From positions 248,001 to 312,000 of the forward strand of contig CAVRGL010000008.1 in NCBI GenBank assembly GCA_963720735.1: a stretch of 64,000 bases of DNA, written 5' to 3'. The position numbers were made by a program, and so were the translations under genes. The DNA comes from JBBRHQ01 sp963720735 (GTDB lineage: Bacteria; Actinomycetota; Thermoleophilia; Solirubrobacterales; 70-9). A model generated the notes under the pieces. It had not been told where the DNA came from and searched no databases. It saw nothing but the letters and a program-made list of their open reading frames with translations. Positions 44,947-53,387 of this stretch are shown here, one piece after another. Every line of letters begins with the position of its first letter. The first letter of the stretch is position 1.

Positions 44947-45683
44947 TCAGCCGCCGGCGGAGGAGCGTCCGCGCTTCGGCCGCAGCTCGCGGACCGAGGG
45001 GTCCGGCTGCTCGCCGCCCTCGAGCTCGGCGAGGCGCCGCTCGAGACCGGCGATCTGCTCGGAGAGCGCCTTGATCGCCTCCGCGACGGGGTCCGGGAGA
45101 TGGATCCAGTCGGCGTCGGGGCCCTCGACCGGGTGTCCCTCGACGCGGACCGGGTGGCCCGGGTTGCCGACCACCGTGGAGGCCGCCGGGACGTCCTCGA
45201 CGACGACCGTGTTGGCGCCGACCTTGGCCCCCTCGCCGACCCGGATCGGGCCCAGCAGCTTGGCTCCCGATCCGACCGTGACGTTGTCGGCGAGGGTTGG
45301 ATGGCGCTTGCCCCGCTGAAATCCGGTGCCTCCGAGGGTGACGCCCTGATACAGGGTGACCCGCTCGCCGACCTCGGCCGTCTCGCCGATCACCACGCCG
45401 GAGCCGTGATCGATGAAGAAGTCGCCGCCGATCCGCGCCCCCGGGTGGATCTCCACCCCGGTAACCGAGCGGCTCAGATAGGCGATCGCCGTCGGCGCCA
45501 TGGGGAGGTTGGCCTGGTGAAGGACATGGGCTACGCGGTGGGCGAGGATCGCCTGGACGCCGGCCCAGCCGGCGAGGATCTCGACCGAGGAGGCGCCGCG
45601 GGCGGCGGGGTCGCGATCGCGCGCCGCGGCGACGTCGGAGCGGATCTCCCCGAGCACCCTGCCGAGTGTTCCCAGGCCGAGCA

Positions 45684-45684
<1 letters not shown>
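44947..45684 (-). CDS. cysE: Serine O-acetyltransferase
   Basis: This 245-residue enzyme makes O-acetylserine for cysteine synthesis. The left-handed beta-helix is evident: GVEIHPGARIGGDFFIDHGS (with the catalytic His/Asp region), GVVIGETAEVG, VTLYQGVTLGGTG and NVTVGSGAKLLG hexapeptides. It is a short actinobacterial/EpsC-type SAT with an added acidic coil tail. Its ATG shares one base with the cysK stop (TGATG). O-acetylserine is the CysK substrate, so the pair is functional. Confidence 0.95.
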
Positions 45685-46601
<917 letters not shown>

Positions 46602-46786
46602 GCGAGCGCCCTGCGTCTGTTCCTGCGCGGCTTCGATGAACCCACGGTAGCGGCCGCCCCGCCCCGCACCGACGAGTGGCCGAAATGGTGCGCCATCTGG
46701 ACGGTTTCGTCCACTCGACCCGGGGCCCCGGCCTGCGGACGGGCCGGCACTACATTGGCGTCGTCACCCTGCGGATCGGCACGAGC

Positions 46787-47080
46787 ATGTCGGATACCGC
46801 CGGCTCGACCAGGACCTCACTGATGGCCGACGCGTTCTTATACTGGCGGGCGACGATCGCGGTCTCGGTCGCGGTGATCGCGGCGATCGTCCTGCTCGCC
46901 TGGATCGGCGGCGAGCTCCACTACCGCAACTGCCTGGCCGAGGCGGAGCTGAAGAACCCGAACGGCTTCGCCTACGCGGCGCCCGACCCGAGGACCCCCG
47001 GTGCGATCGGCTACCTGACGCCGACCCGCCTCGATGACCGGGCCGCGGCAGCGGACAGCTGCTCGCGGGTGCCCTGGTAG
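46787..47080 (+). CDS. Small single-pass membrane protein
   Basis: This 97-residue protein has one clear hydrophobic helix, ATIAVSVAVIAAIVLLAWIG, at about residues 24-43. A 54-residue region follows containing two cysteines (HYRNCLAEAELKNP and ADSCSRVPW). It could be exported with a disulphide. I chose the ATG at 46787; a longer frame from 46676 overlaps the promoter region of cysK. No family recognised. Confidence 0.5.
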   Translation: MSDTAGSTRTSLMADAFLYWRATIAVSVAVIAAIVLLAWIGGELHYRNCLAEAELKNPNGFAYAAPDPRTPGAIGYLTPTRLDDRAAAADSCSRVPW

Positions 47081-47108
47081 CAGCCTCCCCGGAGCTTGTG
47101 AGTGGCTC

Positions 47109-47408
47109 CTAGCGCCCGGCCGGGATGAAGTCGTTGAGCTGCTCGATGTCAACGCCCTGGGGGTAGAAGCCCCCCAGTCCCGTCTGGTGGAGGGCGTCGC
47201 TGACCGCGTCGATACCGAGCCGGACCGCCCGGGCCTCGCTGTCGGTGTCCAGCGAGAGGCTGACGACCGCGAGGTGAGCGGCGTCCCAGGTGACCCGGGG
47301 CGCGAGGTCCGCGTGGCGCTGCTCGAGGAATCGCATCAACGACTTCCACTCGTCGGGCATCTCCATCTCCAGGCCCGGGATGCTGATGTGGAGTCGGTAT
47401 TCGCGCAC
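47109..47408 (-). CDS. Hypothetical small protein
   Basis: This 99-residue protein from a GTG at 47406-47408 has the hydrophobic/charged pattern VREYRLHISIPGLEMEMPDE, then AAHLAVVSLSLDTDSEARAV. That suggests an alpha/beta fold in which a Ser/Asp-rich strand is followed by a helix. No cysteines, signal or membrane helix. It faces the NTF2-like gene with about 118 bases between starts. I do not recognise it. An ATG at 47480 is also in frame but adds low-complexity residues. Confidence 0.5.
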   Translation of the reverse strand: MREYRLHISIPGLEMEMPDEWKSLMRFLEQRHADLAPRVTWDAAHLAVVSLSLDTDSEARAVRLGIDAVSDALHQTGLGGFYPQGVDIEQLNDFIPAGR

Positions 47409-47525
47409 TGGGGCGAGACAGCTTGCCAAGAATTGCCCGGCGGGTCTGCGCAACGGGGCCGGGTGCGAGGCATCCTGCATTCGCCCCGATCTCGGGTGGC
47501 GGGATACTTGGGCCGAAACAGGAAG

Positions 47526-48107
47526 ATGCCTGCAGAGAGTGAGATGACCTTGCGCGGGGTGCGGATCGCCCTGCGGTCCCCCAGGCAGCCGTCGAGCCGG
47601 CGCACGGCCGACGAGCGCCTGCGACTTCTCGCTCCCGCCCTCTCCCGGCGCTTCAGCGAGGCGGTCCTGCGGCTCCCGCCACGATCGCGGTTACGTCAGA
47701 GGTTGCTCGCCCGCGCAATGGTCCGGGCATACGCGGCGGCCAACCGCCGCGATTTCGAGCTCATCCTCACCGGCAACGATCCCGTGGATTACGAATACCA
47801 CCCCAGCGCCGACCTGTTGCCGCCCGACTTCGACTCCGTCTATCGCGGCCATCAGGGCTACCTCGACTTCTGGCGGCGCTGGCTGGATGCATTCGAGGAC
47901 ATCCGCTGGGACCCCGAGGAAATTCTCGACTTCGGCGATAAGGCCCTGGTCACGACCCGGCAGAGCGGGCATGGGTCAGGGAGCGGTGTCGCCGTCAGCC
48001 TCCCGGTGTATCAGCTGTTCACGTTCAGGCGGGGGATGGTGATCCGGCAGGAGGACTTCGTCGATCGCTCAGCGGCCCTGGAGGCCGTGGGGATCGGGCG
48101 GATCTAG
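47526..48107 (+). CDS. NTF2/SnoaL-like protein
   Basis: About 193 residues. A basic ~60-residue N-terminal region precedes a SnoaL-like domain: MVRAYAAANRRDFELILTGN, VDYEYHPSADLLPPDF, YRGHQGYLDFWRRWLDAFED, and a closing VYQLFTFRRGMVIRQEDFVD. This is a second copy of that fold in the window (the other at 13999). Ligand unknown. An alternative ATG at 47544 is equally plausible. Confidence 0.7.
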   Translation: MPAESEMTLRGVRIALRSPRQPSSRRTADERLRLLAPALSRRFSEAVLRLPPRSRLRQRLLARAMVRAYAAANRRDFELILTGNDPVDYEYHPSADLLPPDFDSVYRGHQGYLDFWRRWLDAFEDIRWDPEEILDFGDKALVTTRQSGHGSGSGVAVSLPVYQLFTFRRGMVIRQEDFVDRSAALEAVGIGRI

Positions 48108-48201
48108 TCGGCGCAAATTGCGGAATCGCAAGCCTGCCCGGCGCCGCAGAGGGCGTAGGGTCGCCGAGTTCCTGCTCAGGGAAGCCGATCTGGGGGGCCG
48201 C

Positions 48202-48564
48202 ATGGTCACGGCATCGACACTCAAAGCATGGCTCTATCGGAAGATCAGTGAGATCGCCGCCTGGAACCATGCGCAGGCCCAGGATCCCGACTGTCCCAGC
48301 CAGGCCTTCGCCGAGAGCTCGGAGGCCCTGGACAGGCTGGCCGCCTACATCATGCGTCTCCCGGACAGCGACGGGCGGCTCAACATGCTGGCGACGGCCT
48401 ATCCGCCCCACCGAGCCCTCGACGACCTCAGCTTCGACCTCGAGGGCCGTTGCGCCAGCTTCGGCCCAAGCGGCTACTCCGGTAACAGCCCCGATCTCTG
48501 GCTCAGCGAGTTCATCCAGGCGGAGGTCGAGGAGGTGCGGCGGCTGCCGCAGGTGGGTCGCTAG
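48202..48564 (+). CDS. Hypothetical protein
   Basis: This 120-residue protein from an ATG at 48202 is preceded by GGGGGGCC. It looks all-helical at first (TLKAWLYRKISEIAAWNHAQ), with LDRLAAYIMRLPDSDGRLN and then a Gly/Ser-rich stretch (SFGPSGYSGNSPDLWLSEF). No known motif, signal or membrane segment. Its stop overlaps by 4 bases the stop of the convergent small gene at 48561. It may be specific to this lineage. Confidence 0.5.
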   Translation: MVTASTLKAWLYRKISEIAAWNHAQAQDPDCPSQAFAESSEALDRLAAYIMRLPDSDGRLNMLATAYPPHRALDDLSFDLEGRCASFGPSGYSGNSPDLWLSEFIQAEVEEVRRLPQVGR

Positions 48565-48791
48565 GCGAGCGCCGGCCGAACCGTGCAGTCGTCGGGCAGA
48601 TAGCGCCTGACCAGGGTCGAGGCCTCCGCGGCGCTCTCGGCTCTCACCTCCACGGCCATGCGCGGGCTGACGTCCTCCGAGCCGGAATTCTCGGTCCGGA
48701 TGTCGGGTCCGATCACTTTGATGGCGGGCGAGCGGTCCATCGCGCGCAGCGCCGGCTCGAGGCTCTTGCCCTCGACGATCAGCTCGATCAT
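48561..48791 (-). CDS. Small paralogous-family protein, member A
   Basis: This 76-residue protein starts MIELIVEGKSLEPALRAMDR, continues with a GPDI turn and ends RRYLPDDCTVRP. It shares the layout I/V-E-G-K/R-x-L-x-P-A-L-x-x-M-x-R-S-x-x-I-x-V-x-G then A-E-S-A-x-x-A with the adjacent member B and with members at 52862 and 57214. The predicted order is strand-helix-strand, strand-helix-strand, like an ACT/ferredoxin-like fold. The start is set at the ATG matching member B; a GTG at 48809 adds six residues. Confidence 0.6.
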   Translation of the reverse strand: MIELIVEGKSLEPALRAMDRSPAIKVIGPDIRTENSGSEDVSPRMAVEVRAESAAEASTLVRRYLPDDCTVRPALA

Positions 48792-48822
48792 CACCGTGCG
48801 CGCCCCCACTGACCGGACGAGA

Positions 48823-49047
48823 TCACGAGTCCTTCAGGTAGGGCTTCACGCGGGCGCCCTCCGGCAGGTAGTGCCGCACGACACTCGACGCCTCCGCCGC
48901 GCTGTGGACCGCGATGCGGATGCCCGTGACCCGCGCCTCCGAGCGCCGGTTCGAGATGTGGGGGCCCAGAACCTCGATGTAGGGCGAGCGCTCCATCTCC
49001 CGCAGCGCTGGGGCGAGGCCCTTGCCCTCGACGATCAGCTCGATCAT
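48823..49047 (-). CDS. Small paralogous-family protein, member B
   Basis: This 74-residue protein, MIELIVEGKGLAPALREMER..., is about 55% identical by eye to member A over its first 30 residues and shares AVHSAAEASSVVRHYLPEG with A's AVEVRAESAAEASTLVRRYLPDD. The ATG at 49045-49047 overlaps the DUF6458 stop (ATGA), so they are co-translated. It is a tandem duplicate of member A, 31 bases apart. Role unknown; two copies next to a membrane protein suggest a small binding partner. Confidence 0.6.
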   Translation of the reverse strand: MIELIVEGKGLAPALREMERSPYIEVLGPHISNRRSEARVTGIRIAVHSAAEASSVVRHYLPEGARVKPYLKDS

Positions 49048-49250
49048 CCCCGCCGCCACCCCGGCTCTCGGTGCCTGGTGACTCGCGACCAGACGAGCTC
49101 CTGCAGGAGGTTGAATGCCAGGCCGACGACCCCGGCGACGATCAGGGCAAGGCCCACGGTGACCAGGCTGATGTCCAAGCGGAAGTTGGTCGCATAGCGC
49201 AAGATCACCCCTACGACGATCATCAAGATGGCAATGCCCACAGGCATCAC
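49044..49250 (-). CDS. DUF6458-like two-helix membrane protein
   Basis: This 68-residue protein has two membrane helices, IAILMIVVGVILRYATNF and LVTVGLALIVAGVVGLAFNLL, joined by RLDISL. This matches the compact actinobacterial DUF6458 pattern, in which the second helix starts after a conserved VG-xxL. GTG/ATG tandem starts at 49245-49250. Overlaps member B. Function unknown. Confidence 0.65.
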   Translation of the reverse strand: MMPVGIAILMIVVGVILRYATNFRLDISLVTVGLALIVAGVVGLAFNLLQELVWSRVTRHREPGWRRG

Positions 49251-49348
49251 CTCTACCTACCCTGTGCCCGCCCGGGAAAACGACGGATTCGGGTAAAGAT
49301 CTCGCCCGAGGGAATCCCAGCAGTGGGGTTACGTGATCAGCGCTGGGA

Positions 49349-49370
49349 CGTCGATCTAGCTCAATCGACG
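49349..49370. terminator. Hairpin over the stop of the R2-like gene
   Basis: On the minus strand CGTCGAT-TGAGCTAG-ATCGACG has 7-bp arms (49349-49355 and 49364-49370) with the TAG stop in the loop. It could terminate or stabilise the arsR-arsM-R2-like transcript. No U-run follows, so any termination would be weak or Rho-assisted. Confidence 0.35.
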
Positions 49371-50162
49371 ATTGAGGACCTCCAGGCCGAACTCAGCCAG
49401 GGCACCGTCTTCGACCCCGAGGACGTCCCAGGCCCCCTCGCTCGGGGGTGAGATCGACTCGGCCACAGCCGGCAGAAGGTCGTGGAGTCGGCTCCTTATG
49501 ACGCCCGCCATCGCCGGGTCGTCGGCCACCGCCTCCCGCAAGAACCAGGCCCCGTAGGCGATATGGCGTTGCTCGTCGGCTGCGACACGGTTGTAGCCCT
49601 CGACAAAACCTGGGAGCAATTCGCGCTCCCGAAGCAACCCGAGCAGGAAATGTGACGTCACCAGGCCAAGCGTCCCCTCGAGGACCATGTGGTAGATGGT
49701 CACGAAGTCGACCTTCGCCTCCCGATCTGTGGGGTCGCGCAGTAGCCGGTCGTGGGCTTTGACCAATGCCTCGTCGAAGATGTATTTGAAGGGCTCGCTC
49801 AGCACTTCACGGGAACGATCGACATGGGCTGCAATCGTCGCCGGATCGTCGATCACCTCGTCCTGAAAGCGAGCGTAGAACTGCATGTGGCGGACCTCGT
49901 CGACGAGCTGCGTTGAGAGATATGAGCCCTCCTCCTCATCGTCCTGGGCAAGGACGAGGCCGCAGAACTGGGTGGATATACGTTCCTCGGCCACCATCAG
50001 CGAGCTGAGCGCGAAATAGAGAAGGTGCCGCTCGTTCTCGTCGAGGCGAGCCCAGTCGGTTGGGTCCCGGCTGAGGTCGACATCCTGAGCCGCCCAATGG
50101 GCGTGCTCCCAATCGAGGTAGAGCTGCTGGGGATTCTTGAGCAGTTCGGCTGCCTGGGTCAT
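49356..50162 (-). CDS. R2-like di-metal oxidase (R2lox-type) coupled to arsM
   Basis: This 268-residue ferritin-like protein looks like ribonucleotide-reductase R2 and R2-like ligand-binding oxidases. Candidate metal ligands are Glu59 (VAEERIST), Glu89 and His92 (DEVRHMQFY), Glu162 (HMVLEGTLG), and Glu197 and His200 (ADEQRHIAYG). The tyrosine that cross-links in R2lox is Tyr157; the partner valine is Ile62 here. The opening QDVDLSRDPTDWARLDENER matches the R2lox entry helix. I chose the ATG at 50160-50162 because it overlaps the arsM stop (ATGA) and starts the domain. No R1 subunit is nearby, so a plain reductase role is unlikely. An oxidase acting on an (organo)arsenical is my inference. Confidence 0.8.
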   Translation of the reverse strand: MTQAAELLKNPQQLYLDWEHAHWAAQDVDLSRDPTDWARLDENERHLLYFALSSLMVAEERISTQFCGLVLAQDDEEEGSYLSTQLVDEVRHMQFYARFQDEVIDDPATIAAHVDRSREVLSEPFKYIFDEALVKAHDRLLRDPTDREAKVDFVTIYHMVLEGTLGLVTSHFLLGLLRERELLPGFVEGYNRVAADEQRHIAYGAWFLREAVADDPAMAGVIRSRLHDLLPAVAESISPPSEGAWDVLGVEDGALAEFGLEVLNRRLS

Positions 50163-51055
50163 CTCGGCTGCCTGGCGCAAACGATGGCCGAGGCCGCCCG
50201 TTCGTGCACCCGGTGAGTCGGCCTGACCTCGACCTCCTCGAACCCGGCCGCCTCGAGCTGTCGGCGGAAGTCGTCCTCGGTGAGCGCCCCGGCGATGCAG
50301 CCGGTCCACTGCTGCATGTCGCGTCGCGTCGCCTCGTCCATATCCGGATCGGCAACCACATCACTGACGGCGAACCGCCCCCCTGGCCTCAGGACTCTGG
50401 CCGCTTCACGAAAGACTGCGGGCTTGTCGGCAGAAAGGTTGATCACGCAGTTGGAGATGATTACGTCGACCGAGTCATCGGGGAGGGGAACCTGCTCGAT
50501 GGTGCCGCGTAGGAACTCGACGTTCTTGATCCCAGCCCGGCGCTGATTGGCTCGGGCCAACTCCAGCATCTCGTCCGTCATGTCGAGCCCATAGGCCTTG
50601 CCGCACGGACCGACGCGGCGTGCGGAGAGAAGCACGTCCATGCCCCCTCCCGAGCCCAGGTCGAGAACCGTCTCCCCCTCCTGAAGCTTGGCCACAGCGG
50701 TCGGGTTGCCGCAACCGAGCGAGGCCAACTTGGCCGCATCGGGGAGCGCGTCGCGCTCACTCGTCCCGTAGAGAGAAGCGCCGAAATCCGCCGTCTCCCC
50801 CTCGGAAAGGACCGTCGATCCGCAACCAGATGACACTGGCTCAGCCGCGACATCCTGAACTGCCGTTGCGACGGACGCATAGCGGGCTCGAACTTCCTCG
50901 CGGACGTCCGGTGATCCGGAATGCCTATGCCCACCCTCACTGCACCCGCAAACTCCAGGATGGTCGCCCCGGCAGCATTCGGACTTGGCCTCCGGCTCAC
51001 AACAGGACTCCTGTGCAGCCGGCGAGCAACAGCTCCCTGCCTCTAGCTCAGCCAC
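50159..51055 (-). CDS. arsM: Arsenite S-adenosylmethionine methyltransferase
   Basis: This 298-residue enzyme methylates As(III). The SAM motif DLGSGGGMD is at residues 132-140. The arsenic-binding cysteines are visible: Cys78 (SSGCGST), Cys203 (ISNCVIN) and Cys253 (WTGCIAG), plus Cys115 (LGCGNPT). The first 40 residues are unusually Cys-rich (nine cysteines, CCSP, CCEP, CCRG and CGC pairs) followed by HRH, probably an accessory metal-binding tail. It overlaps arsR by 13 bases and the R2-like gene by 4. Volatile or soluble methylarsenicals are the expected products. Confidence 0.93.
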   Translation of the reverse strand: MAELEAGSCCSPAAQESCCEPEAKSECCRGDHPGVCGCSEGGHRHSGSPDVREEVRARYASVATAVQDVAAEPVSSGCGSTVLSEGETADFGASLYGTSERDALPDAAKLASLGCGNPTAVAKLQEGETVLDLGSGGGMDVLLSARRVGPCGKAYGLDMTDEMLELARANQRRAGIKNVEFLRGTIEQVPLPDDSVDVIISNCVINLSADKPAVFREAARVLRPGGRFAVSDVVADPDMDEATRRDMQQWTGCIAGALTEDDFRRQLEAAGFEEVEVRPTHRVHERAASAIVCARQPR

Positions 51056-51396
51056 GCCGAGATCTCCTTCAGCGCCTCGGGATTGACGTAGTAGTAGGCC
51101 CAGAGGCCGCGCCGCTCGGAGTCGACGATCCCCGCATCTCGAAGAACCTTCAGGTGATGCGAGACGGTCGGCTGGGAGAGGTCGAACAGCGGCACCAGCT
51201 CGCAGACGCAGACCTTGCCGGCGTGTTTCCGCAGCACGTCGACAAGCTGCAGGCGGATTGGATCCCCAAGGGCCTTGGCGATCTGGGCCATCCGCTCAGC
51301 CTCCTGGCGGGCAACGTCCGGGTAGACCACCGGCGCGCAACATGGCTCGCCAGCCGGTCGCTTCTGCTTCGGGGCCAGTTCCAGATCGACAGCCAT
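51043..51396 (-). CDS. arsR: ArsR/SmtB-family arsenite-responsive repressor
   Basis: This 117-residue winged-helix repressor has candidate As(III) ligands in the N-terminal pair Cys19/Cys20 (GEPCCAP) and in KVCVCELVPL (Cys63, Cys65). The N-terminal CC plus one downstream Cys recalls the Corynebacterium glutamicum ArsR (Cys15/Cys16/Cys55). The recognition helix is in LSQPTVSHHLKVLRDAG. The ATG at 51394-51396 lies 7 bases after a -10 TATATG with a consensus -35 TTGACA 17 bases further. First gene of the minus arm and presumably autoregulated. Confidence 0.93.
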   Translation of the reverse strand: MAVDLELAPKQKRPAGEPCCAPVVYPDVARQEAERMAQIAKALGDPIRLQLVDVLRKHAGKVCVCELVPLFDLSQPTVSHHLKVLRDAGIVDSERRGLWAYYYVNPEALKEISAWLS

Positions 51397-51452
51397 CTAT
51401 CTACATATATCGATTGAATAGACAGTTGTCAAGCTATACGCTCGCTCCTCCG
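51397..51452. promoter_or_regulatory. Divergent arsR / aquaglyceroporin promoter-operator
   Basis: This 56-base region is much more AT-rich than its surroundings. Minus strand: TTGACA (51427-51432), a 17-base spacer and TATATG (51404-51409), the latter ending 7 bases before the arsR ATG. Plus strand: TTGAAT (51414-51419) and TATACG (51435-51440) with a 15-base spacer. An inverted repeat GACA-GT-TGTC (51421-51430) overlaps the arsR -35 and lies between the two plus-strand boxes. Binding ArsR there would repress both arms. Operator position inferred. Confidence 0.65.
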
Positions 51453-52139
51453 ATGTCGCGTCCCAACCTTGCTCGCCGCACCGCTGCCGAGGGCCTGGCC
51501 GCCTTTGCCTTGGTCTTTGCCGGGTGCGGTGCTGTGGTCGCCAACGCCAGCTATCAGCGAACGCTCGGCACGGTCGGGATCGCCGTTGCCTTCGGCCTGG
51601 TGATCATGGTCATGGTCTACGCGACCGGCCATCTCTCTGGTGCCCACATCAATCCCGCGGTGACGATCGCCTTCTCGCTCACCCGCCACTTCCCGGCTCG
51701 AGAGGCCTTCGCCTATGTCGGCGCCCAATGCGTCGGAGCGATCATCGCCGCGCTCCTATTGCTCGCCGTCTGGCCGGACCAGCCCGCCAACCTCGGCGCG
51801 ACAGTTCCCAGCATCGGCGTCGGCAGCGCCGTGCTCTACGAGGCGATCCTCAGCGCCTTCCTCATGTTCGTGATCATGGCCGTCGCCACCGACACCCGCG
51901 CCGTTGGGGCAGCGGCAGCCATCGCGATTGGCGGCACGGTGGGTCTCGATGCCATCTTTGGAGGGCCGGTGACAGGGGCATCGATGAACCCGGCGCGTAG
52001 CCTCGGGCCGGCCCTTGCCAGCGGAACGTGGACCGACTTCTGGGTGTACTTCGTGGGGCCGATCGGCGGCGCGGCTATCGGAGCGTTCGCTTACCAGCTG
52101 GTACGGGGCGAGCACGGCGAGCCAACCGGAGAAACCTGA
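51453..52139 (+). CDS. aqpS: MIP-family aquaglyceroporin, AqpS-like
   Basis: This 228-residue channel has six membrane segments and two NPA half-helices: SGAHINPAVTIAF near residue 63 and TGASMNPARSLGPAL near residue 175. In Sinorhizobium meliloti a MIP protein in an ars operon releases As(III) after ArsC makes it. The same gene order here (arsR divergent, MIP-arsC) supports that role, and there is no ArsB or Acr3 pump in this cluster. The ATG at 51453 is preceded by CTCCTCCG without a clear Shine-Dalgarno. Its stop overlaps arsC by one base (TGATG). Confidence 0.9.
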   Translation: MSRPNLARRTAAEGLAAFALVFAGCGAVVANASYQRTLGTVGIAVAFGLVIMVMVYATGHLSGAHINPAVTIAFSLTRHFPAREAFAYVGAQCVGAIIAALLLLAVWPDQPANLGATVPSIGVGSAVLYEAILSAFLMFVIMAVATDTRAVGAAAAIAIGGTVGLDAIFGGPVTGASMNPARSLGPALASGTWTDFWVYFVGPIGGAAIGAFAYQLVRGEHGEPTGET

Positions 52140-52537
52140 TGGCCAGGGTTCTCTTCGTTTGCCGCCAGAACGCCGGTCGCTCGCAGATCAGCGAGGCTCT
52201 TTTCTCGCGCGCTGCCGCCGGACACCATCAAGCCCGCTCTGCGGGTACCACGCCCGCTGACCATGTCCACCCCGAGGTCCTGGATGCGATGAATGACCTC
52301 GGGTTCGACCTGTCCGAGAGGGTTCCCCGAGGTTTGGATCAGGCGGATGCCGAGTGGGCAGACGTCGTGGTGACCATGGGATGCGGCGACGAGTGCCCAT
52401 ACATTCCCGGCAAGCGCTATCTCGACTGGGACCTGCGCGACCCGGCCGGCCTGCCGCCCGATGATGTGCGGGCCATCCGCGACGAGATTGAAGAGCGGGT
52501 GGGACGACTACTGGACGACCTCGATCAAGCAGGTTGA
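52139..52537 (+). CDS. arsC: Arsenate reductase, LMW-PTP/thioredoxin-coupled type
   Basis: This 132-residue enzyme reduces arsenate to arsenite. The catalytic P-loop FVCRQNAGRSQ carries nucleophile Cys and Arg. The resolving cysteine pair lies in VTMGCGDECPYIPGKRYLDW, and the general acid in DWDLRDPAG. The three cysteines mark the thioredoxin- or mycothiol-coupled class. The ATG at 52139 shares one base with the channel gene. Last gene of the plus arm of the ars cluster. Confidence 0.94.
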   Translation: MARVLFVCRQNAGRSQISEALFSRAAAGHHQARSAGTTPADHVHPEVLDAMNDLGFDLSERVPRGLDQADAEWADVVVTMGCGDECPYIPGKRYLDWDLRDPAGLPPDDVRAIRDEIEERVGRLLDDLDQAG

Positions 52538-52579
52538 AGACCAAGGCCTCTCCATATCTCCACCGCGGTTCAGCCGGAT

Positions 52580-52750
52580 GTGTTCGGTCCCGGGAGGCGG
52601 GAGGTCGCTGACCAGTTCTTCGGCGATTACCCCCGGGCGGTGCAAGATGCTGAGCGGTTCCTTCAAGTCCTGGGCTTCTTCATCTTCAGCCTGTTCTTCT
52701 TTCCGGCGGCGCTGATCGTGGCCTTCCTGGTCCGGCCACGGATCGCTTAG
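52580..52750 (+). CDS. Very small membrane protein (56 aa), possible
   Basis: A 57-codon frame from a GTG at 52580 to the TAG at 52748-52750 encodes REVADQFFGDYPRAVQDAER followed by a strongly hydrophobic LGFFIFSLFFFPAALIVAFL and a basic end (RPRIA). The hydrophobic stretch is a good single membrane helix with basic residues on the cytosolic side. It lies 42 bases after arsC in an otherwise gene-free ~320-base interval. The start is uncertain and there is no clear Shine-Dalgarno. Confidence 0.4.
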   Translation: MFGPGRREVADQFFGDYPRAVQDAERFLQVLGFFIFSLFFFPAALIVAFLVRPRIA

Positions 52751-52849
52751 GTCCGCGGCCCAGTTGCGGCGGCAGTATTCTTCGCCCCGCGGTCACTCCC
52801 CCGTAACGAAAAAGGGCTGAACCCTTCACCGCGGCCGGGTTGGCGCGGA

Positions 52850-52855
52850 TAGGTT
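52850..52855 (+). promoter_or_regulatory. -10 element TAGGTT of family member C
   Basis: TAGGTT ends 6 bases before the ATG at 52862, so the transcript would begin at the start codon. Confidence 0.4.
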
Positions 52856-52861
52856 CGGGCG

Positions 52862-53122
52862 ATGGTCTTCAGCTTCCTGATCGAAGGGCGCGGCCTGGGT
52901 CCGGCGCTGGCCGAGATGGAACGTTCGGGCAGGGTTCACGTTTTGGGTTCGAAGATGGACCGCCGTCCCTTTGCGGGATCGCGAAGGGACGGCGAGCGGA
53001 TGATGGTCACGGTCGAAGCCGAGAGCGTTCAGGCTGGCCGCGACTTCCTATGGGATTACCTTCAGGGGAAGGGTCATTACGCGGTTCATTCCGATATTCG
53101 GGCTTTGTTGAAGCCCCGCTAG
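52862..53122 (+). CDS. Small paralogous-family protein, member C
   Basis: This 86-residue protein begins MVFSFLIEGRGLGPALAEME and continues RSGRVHVLG, directly matching members A and B (LIVEGKGLAPALREMERS, IEVLG). The middle shows RMMVTVEAESVQAGRDFLWD, the second strand-helix unit. It is isolated and on the opposite strand from A and B, just beyond the ars cluster. Function unknown. Confidence 0.6.
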   Translation: MVFSFLIEGRGLGPALAEMERSGRVHVLGSKMDRRPFAGSRRDGERMMVTVEAESVQAGRDFLWDYLQGKGHYAVHSDIRALLKPR

Positions 53123-53387
53123 ATGGATGGGCTAAGCCGGTCACTTACCCGTCCTGGCCCGCATCTGACGCGCGGGGAAACCCAGGGCGGACTCGCCGCG
53201 TGGCTGGGGCCAGCGCGGGTCTGACGATGTAGTTCCCGTCCGGACTATCAGCGGCCATCGGTCGTCTTTCGTCCCTTCCTAATCCCGCCCTGCGAAAACG
53301 GGTCTCCCATTCAGCTGGTTTATGGCGGTCCCCAGCGTCCAAAACCCGCGCTAGAAAGCGAAATCGCAGAAACCCAGGCACGCCTGA
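53123..53387. other. Intergenic interval without recognised gene
   Basis: This 265-base interval lies between member C and the Rrf2 gene. I see no tRNA clover-leaf and no convincing Shine-Dalgarno-led frame. A 78-codon minus-strand frame exists but has no family features. GC content is visibly lower in places (GAAAACGGGTCTCCC and GAAAGCGAAATCGCAGAAAC). It may be a remnant or a regulatory spacer. Confidence 0.4.

Noticed and set aside
49356..50162. Calling the ferritin-like gene a ribonucleotide reductase beta subunit
   Set aside because: No alpha subunit nearby, and the entry helix, ligand spacing and ars coupling favour an R2-like oxidase, although a tree is needed to be certain.
53145..53381. 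78-codon minus-strand frame in the gap before the Rrf2 gene
   Set aside because: No Shine-Dalgarno or promoter-like context, no family pattern, and lower-complexity composition; kept only as an intergenic interval.
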